From Pseudovirgaria hyperparasitica (lineage: Eukaryota; Ascomycota; Dothideomycetes; Acrospermales; Acrospermaceae), in contig NW_022985558.1 in the NCBI RefSeq assembly GCF_010093815.1, positions 1,507,819 through 1,571,818 of the forward strand: a DNA stretch of 64,000 nucleotides. The letters are read 5' to 3'. A model generated the notes under the pieces. It was not told the DNA's origin. It ran no database searches and saw nothing but the letters and a program-made list of their open reading frames with translations. How positions within the stretch are numbered: position 1 is the stretch's first letter; each line of letters opens with the position of its first letter. Of the stretch, positions 27,001-37,150 are shown one piece after another. The position numbers and the translations under genes are program-made.

Positions 27001-27798
27001 TAATTAAGATAGTAGTAGACTAGAATAGACTATTTTAGTTAGTATAGATCTATATAGATATAAATTAGTTATTACTAGAACTAAAGTATATAATATAGCT
27101 TTAAGTCTTATAGTACGTCCTTAAGCTTTATTAAGTTTATATAGTTATTACTTAAGTTAAGTCTAACGTTACCTTTCTTCGTATAGTCTAGTATATATAT
27201 TATTATAAGATATAGTTAATATTAGATGATTCTAATAGATTAACTTATTAATATTAATAGAGTCTAGTCTTATATTAAGGTTAGATCTAGTATAGTTTAA
27301 ACTAGACTAAGATAGAGTATAATAGACTCTATCCTTATATTCTATAATATCTTCTATAGTTATATAGAATATTATATAAGTTATTAGTATAATAGTCTAT
27401 AAGATATAGTTATTAGTAGAGGTAGTTATAGATAGACTATTCTTCTTATTTAAGTTAGAAGAAGGTCTACTATAAGAGGCGGTACTATAAGTATTATAAT
27501 AAGTAGTTAGAGCTATTTCTATAAACTACTATTATACTATATAAAGAGAAATTAAAATATAAGAATTATAGACGTAGAATAGTACTCTAATAGATTATAG
27601 AAGGATTTAGAAATATATTTAAAAGGGTAGTCTACTCTTATAATAAGGTTAATTTCTAAAGAGTAGAAATTAGATATATATATTCTACTTATATAGTACT
27701 CTTACTTAATCTAGCTAACTTAATCTAGATCTATCTATTATAGGACTATACTAGACTATAGTAGTCTAGCTAAGTCTATTCTAGTATTAATTCTAATA
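21020..27798 (-). mobile_element. Ty3/gypsy element G2b, inverse orientation, 3' end missing
   Basis: Same family as G2a read on the minus strand and much more mutated. The 5' LTR is about 27,560-27,798 (outer end CTAATA at 27,793-27,798, from CTAACA). Gag is about 27,350-25,900, protease and RT about 25,900-24,700, RNase H and integrase about 24,700-22,900, chromodomain about 22,460-22,600, hairpin 22,070-22,119 and antisense region 21,850-21,020. It is cut at 21,020, equal to about 19,810 in G2a, so roughly the last 1.2 kb and the 3' LTR are absent. G2a's 3' LTR lies directly against the cut. Confidence 0.85.
22460..27350 (-). pseudogene. gag-pol of G2b (RIP-degraded)
   Basis: Minus-strand frames align to G2a gag-pol throughout. 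Clear landmarks are the RT block 'AGALILFIKK' at about 25,335-25,370 and the RT catalytic box near 25,000-25,020 reading YLDN (canonical YLDD). Integrase follows at about 23,700-22,950. In-frame TAG and TAA are dense and CpG is almost gone, so this copy was exposed to mutation longer or more often than G2a. Confidence 0.8.
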
Positions 27799-29495
27799 AT
27801 CTCTTAATAACTATTTACTATTATTATTATTATCTCTATATATTAATCTAGGCTATTATTACTATCTATAGTATTCTATACTCTACTCTTTAAAAACGCC
27901 TTAATAGATAGTAAGACTTATACTAAATAGCTAATTATTATCTTTAAATACTATCTTCTAATTAAGAGAAGAATCTATATAATTAGATAATCTACTTAGA
28001 TTAGATATAGATAGCTCTAAGCTATATAATTATCTATAATATAATAATTAAAATTATAGCTATATCTAGAGAAATAGTTAAATTAGATAAGAGATAGATT
28101 ATAAAGTTTCTAATATAGAATATATATATTAAAATACTCTTTAGTAAGGCCCTTAATAAGGAATAGATATAGACTACTATCTATAATATAATTAATATAT
28201 TCTATATATTATATAATTAGATCTACTCTAAATTTAATATTCTATCTAATTACTATTAGAATATAGATAAATAAGATATAGTCTAAGAGGTTATAAATAA
28301 TTAGTACTATATAGAAGAGATAGAAGTTAATTCTAAGTATAAAAATATATATATTTAGAGTTCTACTAATTATAAATAGACCTTAATTATAGAGTATATA
28401 TCTATAATAGAATAGAAGCTTTATTCTATAATTATATTTAAAGGAAAGATAATTTAGACTATATAGTTCCTAGATAATCCTTCTAATTAGATATATATAG
28501 TATCTTTATATAGTTAGATATTATATTAGATTACTCTAAAGTAGCTATAGAGTATATTTATACTAGAGATAAAGATTCTAGAAGAAAAGTAGAGACTTCT
28601 ATTAGTTAATAGCTATAGAAGCTATATAGAGATTAACTTTATATATATATATACTAGATAAATAAAATCTATATAGTCTATTTATCTACTTATACTAGCT
28701 ATATACTATAGCTACTTAACTTAGCTTATTTTTCTAGTCTAAAGAGAAAATATTATAATCTTCTTAATAAATTAATATATCTTAATAATAAGACTCTACT
28801 AAAGAAGCTTTAATTTATTAAGTACTACTATAAGATTTAGAGATAATAGCTATAACTATCTTAGATTATAGAAGAATAGAGAGCTATAGAGCTATATCTA
28901 TTTAATTACTTAAAAGAAATAAATAGTTCTTTAATATTATCTAATTTAGATAAATATCTAAAGACTCTATCTCTATTTATATAATAATAGAATCTAGCTA
29001 ATATATTTTATAGTTCTTAAGATATATATTATAGAGTAGAGATACTCTAATCTAATAGTAAGCTATTAAATAAGACTTAAGATCTATTATTCTTATTAAT
29101 ATAGTCTATAGAATAGCTAATAGCTAATATTAGATAATTAGAGATATATATAGCTAAGCTTAAGACTTAAAATAATAGTCTAGTCTAAAAGAGAAAATAG
29201 AAGAAGATTAAAATAGACCTTAATAAATAATTTATAAATATAATATATATAAAGAAGACTATAGATAAGAAGAAGAAGAAGATAGTAATAGAGATAGTTT
29301 AAGCTATTAAATATATAGAAAAGCTTAAGAAATTAGAGACTTAATTACTATAGACTAGATAGATAGTCTCTAAGAAGATATATAAGGCTTATTTATATAA
29401 ATTCCCTCTATTTTAAGTATATAGTTATTAATATAGGCGTTTAGAGTTATACTCAAATCACGTGGTTCATTAGTGGGTTGGCTCATTAGTGGGTA
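27799..29495 (+). mobile_element. pogo/Fot1-like DNA transposon
   Basis: About 1.7 kb, the usual size of Fot1/Pot2-type elements. The right end carries TCATTAGTGGGT twice (29,467-29,478 and 29,483-29,494), followed by A, giving a TA at 29,494-29,495. At the left end, 27,799-27,810 and 27,813-27,824 align to the reverse complement ACCCACTAATGA in 11/12 and 10/12 positions once C-to-T and G-to-A changes are allowed. So both inverted ends have a doubled subterminal motif. The left end abuts the G2b LTR. The last 60-70 bp on the right are not RIP-mutated while the rest of the element is. Confidence 0.72.
27880..29440 (+). pseudogene. pogo-family DDE transposase (RIP-degraded)
   Basis: With TAG read as Gln/Trp, the plus strand gives the signature order of pogo/Fot1 transposases: an N-terminal DNA-binding region (poorly preserved, about 27,880-28,300), then 'LYSIIIFKGK' (matching 'LxPLIIFKGK') near 28,430. 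Next is 'LLLVNSYRSY' (family 'LLLxDGHxSH') with the catalytic Asp codon now AAT at 28,608-28,610, then 'YILQPLNLAYFSSLKRKY' (family 'HLLQPLDVxxFxPLKxxY') with the third Asp now AAC at 28,718-28,720. A basic, Lys-rich tail ends near 29,440. The enzyme would cut and paste the element at TA sites. Both Asp losses are TpG-to-TpA changes. No active protein is possible. Confidence 0.82.
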
Positions 29496-29707
29496 CGTCA
29501 ACTTAGTTAGTGCGTCTAGGCGATACTCCGTATGTTAGCTGTGCATGCTTGACACAGAATCAGTACCGGGTACAAACATGAAACTTCAAAACCTATTCAC
29601 CAGGTACGTATTGGTCATCGCGCCAATATTCCCGCCTTAGCTGATGTCAAGTCATGTACATATCCCCCCGATCATAGATATATATGTCCGAATCAGCGTT
29701 TGTCTCG
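29496..29707. other. 3' flank of the Spp2-like gene
   Basis: 212 bp of normal base composition between the transposon end and the stop codon. No other gene and no clear polyadenylation hexamer were seen. Confidence 0.7.
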
Positions 29708-31057
29708 CTATGGCTGATCCCCACGATACCGTTTGCTCTCATCACGCCGCCCATATCCCGCTTCCCTGTTGTATTCTCTCTCACAGTCTTCATACCTGTC
29801 TGTCGTGGCGTCAGAACCTTCGTCCTTGCGGCATTTCCTCTTATTACTGCGGTACATATCGCGATTATCGTTATCACGTCGTCGTCTGTGACAGCGGGAG
29901 GTAGAAGTGCTCCTGTCGCGACTCTCACAATGGCTACGCGAATGTTTGTGGTCTATGTCTTGACCCTGAGTGCGATCATCGTACTGGTATTGATACCGGT
30001 CCCGGTCCTTGTCAGTATTTCGCCCGCGCCTCCTTTTCGAGCTCTTGTGGTAATCGTCACGCTCTGGCCGTTTGTCTGTGAATTCGGTCATTATACAGCT
30101 GGGTGACCTGCGTTTTGCACGACGATGTTCCTTGTCATCATTATGCACTGATTTCTCACGTTCCCGCCTAGCTTTTAACTCCTGCTCTGTGATGTCTTCA
30201 CCTGTATGTTTGTGCTTGAGCAAGACCGGTACATACGAGGTCTGCTGTCGTCCTTTGCGATGTTTATCTGTCTTACCCCATGCACCCAGCTCTTCGCCGG
30301 TGGCGTCTTCCGGCTTCGCTCCAATGCCAAGAAGCGCGGGACGCCGTTCTAGCACTCTTGGTTTGACGACAGGACCATCTCGTTTACGACCAATAGATTC
30401 GCCGTCTTTCCAGCCCATACCTCGTAATAATGCTGCACCAAATCCCTCGATAGGTGTGTTTTCATAATCCGCAATCGATGCCATATCTGGCGCTTCCTCG
30501 TATGCCTGTTGAAATGCTTCCCTATCATTAACAGCTAAAGAAATGATACGATTCGAGGCCGAGGTATCCTCTAACAGTGCCTCAAGTGCCAGCTCCTCAT
30601 CTGTTTTGTGGATTGCCTTGACGGTAGCCTCATGTGAAGCTTGTCCAACGTCTGGTAGAGTTTCTGTGTCTTTCTTAGGGGCTATTTTCAGACCGTACCG
30701 TATCTCTTCTGCGTTATCGACGTCCCGCAATGTGTCTACGGGTTGTTCTCTTGATGATGATGGGCCCTTTTGCCTCTTCATCTTCCGCTCAAGCCAATTC
30801 CCTTCTTTCCACTCCGGCGGAAGTGCAATGATGCGAAGACCTTCTGGAGTTCCCCGGGTCTTCTCATGTATTGCTTTACCACCCGAGAATGAGGTGATGG
30901 TCCTTTCAATCGTGCCGTCATCTTGATGATCGAAATCGTCAAGGGTTGTGTGACCACGCTGAGCGCCTGTTGTAGAGGTGACTTTAGATTTGAACGGCTC
31001 CGACTTCCTCGTACCGAAAGTGAGCGAGATCTTCGCCGGCGCGGGTTTCGAAGGCAT
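29708..31057 (-). CDS. Spp2/GPKOW-family G-patch pre-mRNA-splicing factor
   Basis: Intact intronless frame of 449 residues. Spp2 (yeast) and GPKOW (human) bind the DEAH ATPase Prp2/DHX16 through the G-patch and help remodel the activated spliceosome before the first splicing step, in the nucleus. Seen here: a short N-terminus with 'ISLTFGTRK' (residues 10-18), usual in fungal Spp2; a conserved 'IIALPPEWKEGNW' block (76-88); and the G-patch core at about 198-248 with 'IEGFGAALLRGMGWKDG' and 'ERRPALLGIGAK'. Then comes the fungal 'SYVPVLLKHKHTGEDITEQEL' segment (about 274-294) and a long Arg/Asp/Lys-rich tail (295-449). Human GPKOW has KOW motifs after the G-patch; I see none. It is longer than yeast Spp2 (about 185 residues) mainly through the charged tail. 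The ATG has A at -3 and gives the family N-terminus, so I keep this start. CAG and CAA are used normally for Gln. It is the only gene here with no sign of RIP. Confidence 0.93.
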   Translation of the reverse strand: MPSKPAPAKISLTFGTRKSEPFKSKVTSTTGAQRGHTTLDDFDHQDDGTIERTITSFSGGKAIHEKTRGTPEGLRIIALPPEWKEGNWLERKMKRQKGPSSSREQPVDTLRDVDNAEEIRYGLKIAPKKDTETLPDVGQASHEATVKAIHKTDEELALEALLEDTSASNRIISLAVNDREAFQQAYEEAPDMASIADYENTPIEGFGAALLRGMGWKDGESIGRKRDGPVVKPRVLERRPALLGIGAKPEDATGEELGAWGKTDKHRKGRQQTSYVPVLLKHKHTGEDITEQELKARREREKSVHNDDKEHRRAKRRSPSCIMTEFTDKRPERDDYHKSSKRRRGRNTDKDRDRYQYQYDDRTQGQDIDHKHSRSHCESRDRSTSTSRCHRRRRDNDNRDMYRSNKRKCRKDEGSDATTDRYEDCEREYNREAGYGRRDESKRYRGDQP

Positions 31058-31239
31058 TCTCGCTGCCTATGAATGTCTCGTCTGATGAAGGGTGGTCCCC
31101 AAATGGTATGCAGGCGCGGTCCCGTAGTAGGTCGTAAACCATGGTAGTCATAGGCAGTGTTCCGGGATTACGAGTTATACTCCGGAGCGTCACTCCAATC
31201 GCTTCGGAGTGGCCGGGTGACGTTCTCTTTACACTGGAG
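31058..31239 (-). promoter_or_regulatory. compact promoter/5' region of the Spp2-like gene
   Basis: About 180 bp of normal-composition DNA between the start codon and the RIP-mutated repeats. It holds a dyad (31,179-31,189 and 31,200-31,210; ACTCCGGAGCG against CGCTTCGGAGT, one mismatch) whose 10-nt loop contains CCAAT on the plus strand, a typical fungal HAP/CBF site. A TGACGT half-site, as bound by CREB/ATF-type bZIP factors, is at 31,218-31,223, and the pair CGTCAC/GTGACG is at 31,188-31,193 and 31,217-31,222. Promoter function is inferred from position. Confidence 0.5.
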
Positions 31240-31384
31240 CTAGTTCTAGTCTTACTTCTAAAATATATTACTAATATATCTTACCTCTAGTAGTTCTCTA
31301 TAAAGAGAATAAAATCTAGTATATAGCTATCTCTATTTAGAGTTTCTTTAAGATAAGATATTCTATCTATTATCTCTATTTAAG
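31240..31384. other. AT-rich degraded sequence, unassigned
   Basis: RIP-type composition starts sharply at about 31,240. I could not match these 145 bp to another element in the window; they may be the outer end of an E3 LTR or an older repeat remnant. Confidence 0.5.
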
Positions 31385-32330
31385 TATAATAAATTATAAA
31401 TAAAAACTAATAAAGAGTATATAGTTAGTAGTATAAGTAATATAAAGAATAGTATAATATATATATAAGATATCTATAATACTATAGATAGTTTTAAATA
31501 ATAATTTAAGATAATAATAGATACTAATAAAAAGAACTAATTATAGATACTTAGAATAGATATTCTAAGTAATATATTAAGTAAGTAGAAATAGATTAGT
31601 AGTATTCTAAGTAATATATAGAGTACTTAGAATAGATATTCTAATTAAGATATCTTACTAGAACTATATAGATTCTTTAAATCTAATCTCTAGATATAGT
31701 TCTATAGTTATTAAGTTAAACTTATTATAATATAATTACTACTTTACTTATCTACTAGCTAGTTATTATTTATATCTTATTAATACTTAGTATAAGTCTA
31801 TTTAACTCTACTTAATAGTCTAAGTATCTTTATCTATAGAAAAGCTAGAATACTCTATATAATAGACTACTATAGAGATAAGCTATACTCTACTAGAAAG
31901 ATTTATTATAGTTTAATTACTCTTATTAAGATACTTAATCTAAGTATTTATACTATCTATCTAAATAATAATAGTAAATAATAGATAATTCTTATTTATA
32001 TAAACTACTCTAGAAGTTCTAACTATAGAATAAGTTAAAGAGCTAATTACTAAACTTAGAGAATAAATTACTAGACTTAAAGAAGAGAATACTAAATATA
32101 GAAAGACTAAAAAGAACTTTAAAAGAAAGATTTCTAAACTCTTTAAAGATAAATAAAATAAACTCTAAGAATTTCTAATATAAGTTAGAATCTACTTTTA
32201 GATCTATTAGATCTAAGATCTAAAAGAATAAGTTATATTTACTATAGAATTACTTAAAGAAGATATATTTACTTTATTTAAACTCTATTTAAGAAACTAT
32301 GTTAAAAATAATCTAGAGAAATAATAGAAT
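31385..32330 (+). mobile_element. E3b: LTR plus truncated gag of the E3 LTR retrotransposon
   Basis: Matches E3a (reverse) and E3c from the outer LTR through the start of gag (gag from about 31,980 to 32,320). The LTR dyad is at 31,548-31,571, with a second, weaker copy at about 31,624-31,646. At about 32,331 a new E3 LTR begins, so gag is cut after a few hundred bases. Either an internally deleted element or a tandem made by recombination. Nearly all CpG is lost. Confidence 0.65.
31548..31571. repeat. dyad in the E3b LTR
   Basis: TACTTAGAATA, GA, then the exact reverse complement. Same structure as at 9,199 and 41,949. Confidence 0.8.
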
Positions 32331-32446
32331 AATATAATAAATTATAAACTAAGACTATAGAGAGATATATAGATCTTAGTATAGATAGTATAGAGAATAT
32401 TATAATATATAAAAGAGATATCTATAATACTATAGATAGTCTTAGA
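32331..32446 (+). mobile_element. E3c LTR, left part (interrupted by LINE-B)
   Basis: Shares its start (ATAATAAATTA and following) with the outer ends of E3a and E3b. It breaks at 32,446 and resumes at 41,884. The 16-bp duplication TATAGATAGTCTTAGA at 32,431-32,446 and 41,884-41,899 marks the LINE-B insertion. Confidence 0.75.
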
Positions 32447-33548
32447 AAGTATTATAAAAAACTTCTTCTATCTTAAGAGACTAAAACTAGTTAATTTAGG
32501 GCGATATAGTAATCTATAGATATAAATTAATAGTAGAACTATAGAACTAGATATAGATAATAATCTAATACTTTAATTATTAGAGATATAGATATACTAG
32601 ATAGAGGTACTCTTAAAAGGCTATATATAGCTAATATTATTAGAGCTATAGTACCTAGAAATACCTCTATAGAACCTAGAGTAATAGTATATATAATAGA
32701 GATACTACTAAATACTCTAACTATAATAGAAAATATCTATTCTAGTTAGTAATATATATAAAATATAAATAAGTTACTAAGTATATTAACGCTATAAAGG
32801 TAAGAGAAGTAAGGTAGATATACTAGACTATAAGGTCTCTTCTATCTACTCTAATCTTATCTATAATTATATCTACTAATCTATAAGGGAGTAAGAATAA
32901 TATATAATAGTATACTATATAGAGAAAGATAGATTAACTCTAGAGTATTCTTAAGATAGCTATAGTATAGAGATAGTTACGCCTTAATACTACTAGTATA
33001 TAGATCTAAGTATTCTCTAGTATCTAATAAGGGACTAAGATATATTTATTATTATATAGGTAAATATATAATATAAATAAGAAAACTAGGCTATACTTCT
33101 TAAAGAGATAGATACTATAATAATAGCTATCTAGAAGCTATATAAATACTACTAAACTAATAATATATCTAGAGTACTATACTATCTACTCTCTAAGCCT
33201 AGATAGAAGAGTTCTATTCTATATATATAAATTAATTCTACTCTCTAAGTAGTTCTATATAGAATAAGATAATCTCTAAATAATACTATATCTATAGATA
33301 AATATAGAATCTCTCTATATCTATAATATCTATAAGTAGAGAGAATTACTTATACTAGATACTATACTAGAGAGTATTATAGTACTAGAATAATATATTC
33401 TTCTAGATAACTTTAATCTCTACTATAGATAGTAGAGAGATCTAATAGTTATTAGAGAAGAGCTTAGAGTAAGAGAACTCTATACAAGGTACTATAACCT
33501 TCTATACCTTCTTATACTAGTTAGATAAATTATATAGAGGAAATATAA
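32447..33548 (+). mobile_element. Tad1-like LINE-B, 5' part (heavily mutated, internally deleted)
   Basis: Starts with the family 5' end (compare 46,060 onward), then jumps at about 32,528 to the ORF1 3' part. About 1.17 kb is missing relative to LINE-C (46,115 to 47,283 there), including the 5' palindrome and most of ORF1. The zinc-knuckle part of ORF1 and the endonuclease start are present. It is interrupted by LINE-A, with the 14-bp duplication TAGAGGAAATATAA at 33,535-33,548 and 38,834-38,847. Confidence 0.85.
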
Positions 33549-33788
33549 TAATAATAATAATAATAATATTATATAACTAGGTAGAGTAGTACTCTATAGG
33601 CCTATACCTTCTCTAGTCTAAGCCACTATATAAGAAGAAACCCTATAGGGAAAAACTTCCTTATATCTATAACTACATCTCGTTAAACCTCTATTTCGTC
33701 TTAAGTATATAGCTATAGAGTACGCCTATTAGTCTATAGTCTATATTACCGTTATTTCGCCCTTAGGTAGCACGTATAGATGCGGAGG

Positions 33789-33819
33789 TTATTAGTTAAG
33801 GGCTGCCCTTAACTAATAA
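33789..33819. repeat. 3' palindrome of LINE-A
   Basis: Arms TTATTAGTTAAGGG and its exact reverse complement around CTG. 240 bp from the 3' tail. Confidence 0.95.
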
Positions 33820-33849
33820 TCGGGGTTCTCCTAGGGTTCTTCCGGTATA

Positions 33850-36800
33850 TATCGGGTTACTACTAGTATATACCGGGTCTCTTCCGGTATATATTTCCGG
33901 GTCCACTAGTACTAGAGGAGTAGTAGATATATAAGTATCTATCGGGAGACGTCCTTAGGGTACTTATTAAGCTATTATACGATATCTAAAGTCTTTATAA
34001 CGTAGATAAGCTATTACCGTTATATATAGAGGTTAGGGCATATAGCTAGATAGTAGCGTATTATACCTCTCCGGCCGTACGCCTTATACTATAGAGAGGT
34101 ATTAGGAACGCCTCTCTTATAGATATAGTATAGAAGTCCTATAGCGCCCGTTCGGGCTTAGATAAGTATAGATACTTAGGCTTTCGTTAGCCCTTTATAT
34201 ATCTATTTACTTAGTTCCTTCTATAGCCCTCGAATCTACTCTAGGTACCTATTCTACTAGGAGATCTAGTAGGCATAGAGTGCCTCTTTCTACTTATCTT
34301 AAGTCCACGACCGTATGTTTTTTATAAGTTCTTAAAGGCTCTACTAGTCTAGGAGAGCGTCCGGGTTATCTCGGACTTCTTATACTACTTAGCTAGAGTT
34401 AGTTTCTATTAAGCACCTATACCGTATTTAATTCCGGCCTATATATAGAAGTGCGCGGTAATATATACTAATTCGTGCATATAGCGCAGCGAAAGTATAT
34501 TCTACATTTCCTATACGTTTCTATACTTATTATTTAGTAAAGTATACTACCCTCTATATCTAGTAGAAGTTATATATACTTATAACGTCTATCTCGCGTC
34601 GTAGTAGTACCGTGTTAGTAGCTTTATATACGCCTAATATAAGACGGAGTATACGGTTCTATATAGATTCGAGCTTTATTCGCCTAGTCTATATAAGGGC
34701 CGTGTACTAGCACTCGTGTCTATACGTGAAGGCGGGTCGTACTATAGATATATATAGCTAGTATACCTTATCCCGGGCGGTTCCCCACGTAGAGGCTATA
34801 ATCCGTTATATAGTAGCTTCTACCTAGAGAGCTCTAGAGACGGTATATACTACTTATAGTCTCTATTTAAGCTTACTATCTAGTATAACTCCGAGCGCGC
34901 GTATACTTTATACTAGTAGTTCGTTAAACGCGTCGATTCGGGGGCGTTATTCGCCTTCCCTAGTTACCTATTTCCCTTAATAGTTAATAAAGTATATAAG
35001 CTAGTATTTCTCCGGGGCGAACTTTACTCCGTAGCGTTTTACCTACTAGAGGCACCTCTCGTGGTTCTATTCTAGTCGTCTATACGTTCGGTTAGTATTA
35101 TTATTAATAGCTAGGAGGTATATATTATCGGCGTATCCGACTACCTCTATATACTTTATTCCTTAAAGAAGGTCTACTATAAAGAAGAGGAATAGAATCG
35201 GAGAGATAGTACTCCCTTATAGGATGCCGTATACCGTCTCTTTATATTCGCTCTAGTACCTAGAGATATATATCTAAGTTATTCTTCCTATAAGGAATAA
35301 CTATATAAAGCGTATAATCTATTCTAGTATTCGTCTTATCCGGAGGTTATAAATAAGTCTTATATGGTTTACCTTATTAAACGCTCCGGCTATATTAAGG
35401 GAGAGGAGCGATACTACCCGTCCCTATTTCTATACGGCCTAGACGACTTTAATAATATATTAGATAGCTATTATTAGAGAGCTATCTATCTTTGCCTTCT
35501 AGTTCGGAGGGAGGAGATTATATTTCTATACCGCGGTACTTATCTTCTTCGCTACCGTAGCCTCTAGTATCTTACCTAGGTAGGAGAGAAGGGTAATTAG
35601 TCTCTATCCCTTTAGGGAGTTAGGGCTCTTTCCTAGTTTCGGGAGTATAATAGTATAGGCGACTCGGAAGCTCTAGGGGTGGTATCCCTACGTGACGCAT
35701 GCTTAGAATATATAAGTAATAAGCGGTAGAGTCGCTTTTATAGTACTTTTTAGATATCGATTTAGAATTCCATCTGGTCTAGGTACTTTATTATTTGGGA
35801 GTGTCTTAATAATATTAAGTATGTCCTCCTCCGTAACTTCTTTAGGGATATCTACCGTATATAGATATTCGGCGCTATGAACGTCTAATAGGTCTACTAG
35901 TTCCGGGAGAGAGAACATGGCCTCCTATAGGGCCTTAGTTTTCTTAAGGCTCGTGGAGTATATTCTTCCCTAATATATTAGGGGAGGCATAAGTGGCGGG
36001 GGTGTCGGAGTGTCTACGCCCTTAGCCTATTTCGCTATACGCTATAGCCCTATTACGTATCATATCTATTAGCTAGTAATTATACGCTACTATTTATACC
36101 TTTCGTTACGGAGGACTTTATCACGTTATTATATCGCTTCCTTCTATTCTTTCTACGACTCGGGTATTCTTATATAGTATACGCGTGTGTATAGCCTTCG
36201 GGCGTCTTATCTACTTTCCTATACTTAAGGAATCCCCTTTACTTCCGGGGGCCGGTATATTTAGTATAGTACGTGTTTATTTCTCGCCTTCTAGTATGTT
36301 TATAGGAGTATCTATACGGCCTAGTCTATGGCTAGGTCGTTAGATATATCGACTATAGAGGGATCTAGGATCGCCGATTCTAGGTCCTTTAGGTACTTTT
36401 CCTAGTCGGTGTCCTTCTATATCTATCGTCCCCGTTATTCATTCGGGGTATATATGTTTATTACGGTTTCTATGTATTCGTGGTCGGAATCCGTCTATAC
36501 CTAGCTTAGGCGGTAGTATTAGATTCGGTAACTAATATACTCTATAGCGAAGGTAAGGTTAAGCGTAGACCCGTCTTCGTCCTATTTATGTTTTTTCTAT
36601 ATAACTTATTCTATAGGTGTAAGTAGATATAGAAAGTCGTGGTAGCGGGTGCGTAGTTCCCTTACTCTAAGTTCTTCCCTTACTATGGTTAGGCCTCTCT
36701 ACTATTAGTAGTAGAGGTTAAAGTCTCCTAGGAGGATGTGTTACTCTAGTTCCGTAGTACCCTCGAGCATCTTATCTAGTATAAGTATACGTTATTAGTT

Positions 36801-37150
36801 ATATATATTATATATATATAGGGGGCCTATATCTATTTATAGGTGTAGTATTATCCTAAGGTTATCGCGCTCGGTATACGACCATAATAAGAGTAGTATA
36901 GACCTATGAATATGGAAGAGGACTCGTCTTTCTAGTCCTAGAGGGTATATAGTATGGTATCCGGGGTATATGGTTGGTTTACTCGTCTGGTAGTGTTTAT
37001 AGGGTTCCTAGATAGCGAGTATTATGGCCCCGGTCTCTTTAAGGAGCGTCGCCTAGTTCTCTCTTTTATATTATATATTTACCTATATAATTCGGAGTAT
37101 ATTCTAGTCCCTTATTAGGTACTAGGGAGTATATATACTTATATACTTAT
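33850..37150 (-). pseudogene. LINE-A ORF2: endonuclease-reverse transcriptase (RIP-degraded)
   Basis: The frame is open for 71 codons at 35,918-35,703, with the RT fingers signature 'EEDILNIIKTLPNNKVPRPDGI' shortened here to its core 'NNKVPRPDGI'. The catalytic YADD box at 35,124-35,135 reads YADN. Upstream the endonuclease is recognisable by alignment with LINE-C. Numerous TAG stops. ORF2 would nick target DNA and copy the element RNA onto it. Confidence 0.85.

Noticed and set aside
29644-31193. Several open frames on both strands overlapping the Spp2-like gene (29,644-29,904; 29,684-30,106; 30,072-30,467; 30,543-30,926 on plus; 29,647-29,928 and 30,984-31,193 on minus)
   Set aside because: They are shadows of the GC-rich coding sequence with no recognisable domain. 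The minus frame at 30,984-31,193 begins upstream and overlaps the true start; it could at most act as an upstream frame if the leader is long.
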